This document shows, piece by piece, positions 45,371 to 47,562 of a stretch of 47,562 bases of DNA. Within the stretch, counting starts at the first letter, position 1; the number at the start of each line of letters is the position of its first letter. The position numbers and the translations under genes are program-made. The notes under the pieces are model-generated. The model did no database searches, was not told where the DNA came from, and worked only from the letters and a program-made list of their open reading frames with translations. Source of the stretch: Nostoc sp. WHI (GTDB lineage Bacteria > Cyanobacteriota > Cyanobacteriia > Cyanobacteriales > Nostocaceae); NCBI RefSeq assembly GCF_015714725.1, contig NZ_WBKM01000016.1, positions 1 to 47,562 on the forward strand, read 5' to 3'.

Positions 45371-46462
45371 ATGCCGTTGATTAAAAGACGACAATTATTG
45401 AAAGGAGTAGCAGCACTTTCTAGCTTATCTTTAGCTGGCTGTGGCTGGAGACTAGCCCAAGTACGTGCTAATTCTACTACTTCCGGTCAACGTGACCAAC
45501 TTTATATCTATACGTGGACACAATATACTGACAACCAATTATTGAAAACTTTTAGCACCCAAACTGGCATGAAAGTGCTAGCGGATGTGTATGATTCCAA
45601 TGACGTCATGCTGGCTAAATTCCAAGCTAGTGGTGGTGGCAATTATAGCATCATCTACCCATCCGATTATATGGTGCAGAAGATGGTAAACAAAGATTTG
45701 TTAACAGAAATAAATCACGATCGCTTAATTGGTTTAGAGAATTTATTTCCCCGGTTTTATAATCCTAGCTATGACCCCAATAATCGTTACAGTATCCCTT
45801 TTAACTGGGGGACAACAGGTTTAATTTACAATTCTGAAAAAATCAAAGATGCACCGAAAGATTGGGAATATCTTTGGCAAAACCAAGAAAAATTAAAGAA
45901 ACGGATAACCTTGATCAATGATGTTCGAGAAGTGATGGGTGCAACGTTACGGATGCTAGGCTATTCTTACAACTCAAAAAATGAAGCCGAAATCAAAGAA
46001 GCTTATGAGAAATTGAAGCTACTAAAACCTGCGATCGCCCGTTTTGACACCGACGCTTGGCAAAATCAAATTCTGGCAGGAGATTTACTATTGGCAATGT
46101 GCTATTCAGCAGATGCAGTGAGAATCTCTCAAGAAAACCCTAAGCTCAAATATGTGATTCCTCGAAGCGGTTCTTCATTATGGACAGACACTATTGTTAT
46201 CCCCAAAACAGCCTCCAATTTAGCTGGAGCCTATGCTTGGATTAACATGATTTTGCAACCAGAAGTAGCAGCCCAAATCACTGAACGTCTGAATGTTTCT
46301 ACACCTAATAGTGCCGGATTTGAGCAATTGCCAAAAAGAATCCAAAATAATGCTAATTTGTTTCCCTCAGAGTCGCTTTTAAAAAATTGTGAGCGAGTCA
46401 CTCCTCTAGGACAATTTGAAGAGATTTATGAGCGCTACTGGACTGAATTAACTAGTAGCTAA
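45371..46462 (+). CDS. potD: Polyamine ABC transporter substrate-binding lipoprotein
   Basis: Periplasmic PotD-type solute-binding protein, 363 residues from the ATG at 45371 (ribosome site AGGA about 9 nt upstream; a TTG at 45365 would add two residues). The N terminus RRQLLKGVAALSSLSLAGC has a twin-arginine-like RR and a lipobox LAGC, so the protein is probably lipid-anchored. YIYTWTQYTDNQLLKTFSTQ, YNSEKIKDAPKDWEYLWQN and IPRSGSSLWTDTIVIPKTA are typical of PotD/PotF binding domains. It follows potA by 92 bp. Confidence 0.92.
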   Translation: MPLIKRRQLLKGVAALSSLSLAGCGWRLAQVRANSTTSGQRDQLYIYTWTQYTDNQLLKTFSTQTGMKVLADVYDSNDVMLAKFQASGGGNYSIIYPSDYMVQKMVNKDLLTEINHDRLIGLENLFPRFYNPSYDPNNRYSIPFNWGTTGLIYNSEKIKDAPKDWEYLWQNQEKLKKRITLINDVREVMGATLRMLGYSYNSKNEAEIKEAYEKLKLLKPAIARFDTDAWQNQILAGDLLLAMCYSADAVRISQENPKLKYVIPRSGSSLWTDTIVIPKTASNLAGAYAWINMILQPEVAAQITERLNVSTPNSAGFEQLPKRIQNNANLFPSESLLKNCERVTPLGQFEEIYERYWTELTSS

Positions 46463-46554
46463 AAATTGATGAAGTTACCTTCTGGGCTGCCTATAGCTAA
46501 ATTCAAAAAACTAAAAAGTTTAACTTGATTGATAAAGTTCTGGAGTATAAAAAA

Positions 46555-47250
46555 GTGATTGACTTTAATAATTACAAGACTTTAACTTTCGATTGTTACG
46601 GAACCCTAATCGATTGGGAGAACGGCATCTTAGGGGTACTAAAGCCGCTTCTGCTGGCACACAACAGCAATTTGGATGACGATCAAATTCTGGAACTTTT
46701 TGCTGGATTTGAAGCAGAACTGGAGAAAGGAGAATATATCAAATATCGAGAAGTTTTGAGAAGAGTAGTCCAGAAATTTGGTGAACGATTTGCCTTTGAG
46801 CCAACTGCTGACGAATTAAATTCACTTGCTGATTCGATTCAGTATTGGCTGCCTTTTCCCGATACAGTTGAGGCACTTAGAGCTTTGCATTCAAAGTTTA
46901 AGCTGGTAATTATCTCAAATGTAGATGATGATCTTTTTGCTTTCTCGGCAAAGCACTTGAAGGTGGAATTTGACCAGATAATTACAGCAGAACAGGCAAA
47001 AAGCTATAAACCCTCCTTAAACAACTTCAGACTAGCTATTGAGAGAATTGATTTGCCGCTAGAGCAGATATTACACGTTGCTGCAAGTGTATATCACGAT
47101 ATTGTTACAGCCAAATCTCTGGGACTATCAACAGTCTGGGTAAACCGTCGAGCAGTCCAAAAAGGAGCAGCAGTAAGTCAACCTGACTTAGAAGTTCCAG
47201 ATTTAAAGACTCTCGCGGCTTTGAGTCATCAAAACAATACTGAGCAATAA
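46555..47250 (+). CDS. HAD-superfamily hydrolase, haloacid dehalogenase type II-like
   Basis: A 231-residue phosphatase/dehalogenase-type enzyme from the GTG at 46555 (IDFNNYKTLTFDCYGTLIDW), with TGGAG about 10 nt upstream. A TTG at 46525 adds 10 residues without support. Motif I DCYGTLIDW supplies the nucleophile Asp, motif II is LVIISNVDDD, motif III Lys lies in AKSYKPSLNNF and motif IV in HVAASVYHDIVTAKSLG. The D-x-Y-G-T-L form is usual for type II haloacid dehalogenases and related phosphatases. It may be co-transcribed with potD, 92 bp upstream. Confidence 0.9.
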   Translation: MIDFNNYKTLTFDCYGTLIDWENGILGVLKPLLLAHNSNLDDDQILELFAGFEAELEKGEYIKYREVLRRVVQKFGERFAFEPTADELNSLADSIQYWLPFPDTVEALRALHSKFKLVIISNVDDDLFAFSAKHLKVEFDQIITAEQAKSYKPSLNNFRLAIERIDLPLEQILHVAASVYHDIVTAKSLGLSTVWVNRRAVQKGAAVSQPDLEVPDLKTLAALSHQNNTEQ

Positions 47251-47273
47251 GTGCTGAGTGCTAGTCCTGTCAA

Positions 47274-47428
47274 GGTGATATGTCAATACTTTTCGGATAA
47301 GACTCGATCCCCCCAACCCCCCTTAAAAAAGGGGGGCTAAGAATGACTCTATTTCCCCCTTTTTAAGGGGGACTAAGGGGGATCATTAAAGACTGTGTAC
47401 CTTAACCGAAAAGTATTGGGTGATATGT
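47274..47428. mobile_element. Inverted-repeat element (MITE-like) after the HAD gene
   Basis: CAATACTTTTCGGATAAG at 47284-47301 faces CTTAACCGAAAAGTATTG at 47401-47418, so the ends match over 17 of 18 bp. GGTGATATGT lies at both outer edges. Between them GATCCCCCCAACCCCCCTTA faces TAAGGGGGACTAAGGGGGATC, so the whole 155 bp can fold into one long hairpin with internal hairpins. No coding content. It begins 24 bp after the HAD stop and may also stop transcription there. Confidence 0.65.
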
Positions 47429-47490
47429 AGCTTGAATTTCATATTCATTTAAACAAAATCTTCACTTGTTCTTTGAGAATTTTGAAAATT

Positions 47491-47562
47491 CCGAGTTCAA
47501 AGGTGCAACTTCCGAGTTCAGAGGCTCAACTTCCGAGTTAAAAGGTGCAACTTCCGAGTTCA
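47491..47562. repeat. 21-bp tandem repeat array running off the window
   Basis: Three full units and a part unit of consensus CCGAGTTCAAAGGTGCAACT plus T, at 47491, 47512, 47533 and 47554, with exact 21-bp spacing. The array continues past the window end. Unit two differs as CAGAGGCTCAA and unit three as TTAAAAGG. The CGAGT-CAAAG core resembles the array at 19311-19570. All frames through the array are free of stops in this stretch, but I see no supported gene. Confidence 0.85.

Overview
The window looks like chromosomal DNA from a filamentous, Nostoc-like (Nostocales) cyanobacterium. The evidence is the very frequent HIP1 octamer GCGATCGC, a photosystem II lumenal gene (psbU), a probable NDH-1 small-subunit gene (ndhP), cyanobacterial families such as DUF29, DUF3120, DUF6679 and the PDZ/radical-SAM/DUF512 protein, and intergenic DNA packed with the short repeats typical of Nostoc genomes. 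There is no phage, rRNA, tRNA or CRISPR locus.

Layout. 1-543: the 3' end of a WD40-repeat gene. 849-4818: core metabolism, namely ketol-acid reductoisomerase (ilvC, minus), a type II NAD(P)H dehydrogenase and LL-diaminopimelate aminotransferase (dapL). 4.9-7.9 kb: a small accessory cluster of two Uma2 PD-(D/E)XK proteins on either side of a C-terminal HEPN-type protein, plus a short unknown gene. 8.0-14.8 kb: crcB, a cysteine lyase-like class V aminotransferase, a GT-B-like glycosyltransferase, a two-gene membrane-protein operon, yjbQ, an unknown gene, a Nif3/DUF34 protein and a conserved small protein. 14.9-19.9 kb: a repeat-rich stretch holding DUF6679, a metallo-beta-lactamase-fold protein, a 40-residue gene that looks like ndhP, DUF29, a strictly phased 21-bp tandem array and nested MITE-like elements. 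20.0-24.8 kb: an RND pump and its membrane-fusion partner (minus), without a TolC gene. 25.3-33.8 kb: an HD phosphohydrolase, psbU, DUF3120, uppP, the radical SAM protein and a large GHL10-type glycoside hydrolase-like protein. 33.9-39.5 kb: a MITE copy, a PAS-domain remnant, a REC-EAL regulator, two unknown genes, an AEC-family carrier and an M15 carboxypeptidase. 39.7-47.3 kb: a polytopic membrane protein, a second copy of the same MITE, a broken serine hydrolase, penicillin-binding protein 2, polyamine-type ABC ATPase and binding protein without permeases, and a HAD hydrolase. The window ends in an inverted-repeat element and a second 21-bp tandem array.

Functional threads. Several genes concern the cell envelope: uppP recycles the lipid carrier, mrdA/PBP2 cross-links peptidoglycan, the M15 enzyme trims it and the GHL10 protein probably acts outside the membrane. 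The most unusual signals are in the non-coding DNA: two tandem arrays with the same 21-bp period and a shared core, a MITE family with GGACTTACGCA ends flanked by TA, elements nested inside one another, a perfect 50-bp palindrome, and one G-rich repeat inserted in frame into two unrelated coding genes. I did not find a confident new multi-gene system. The best leads are the Uma2/HEPN/Uma2 cluster and the three-TM-segment operon at 11059-11783.
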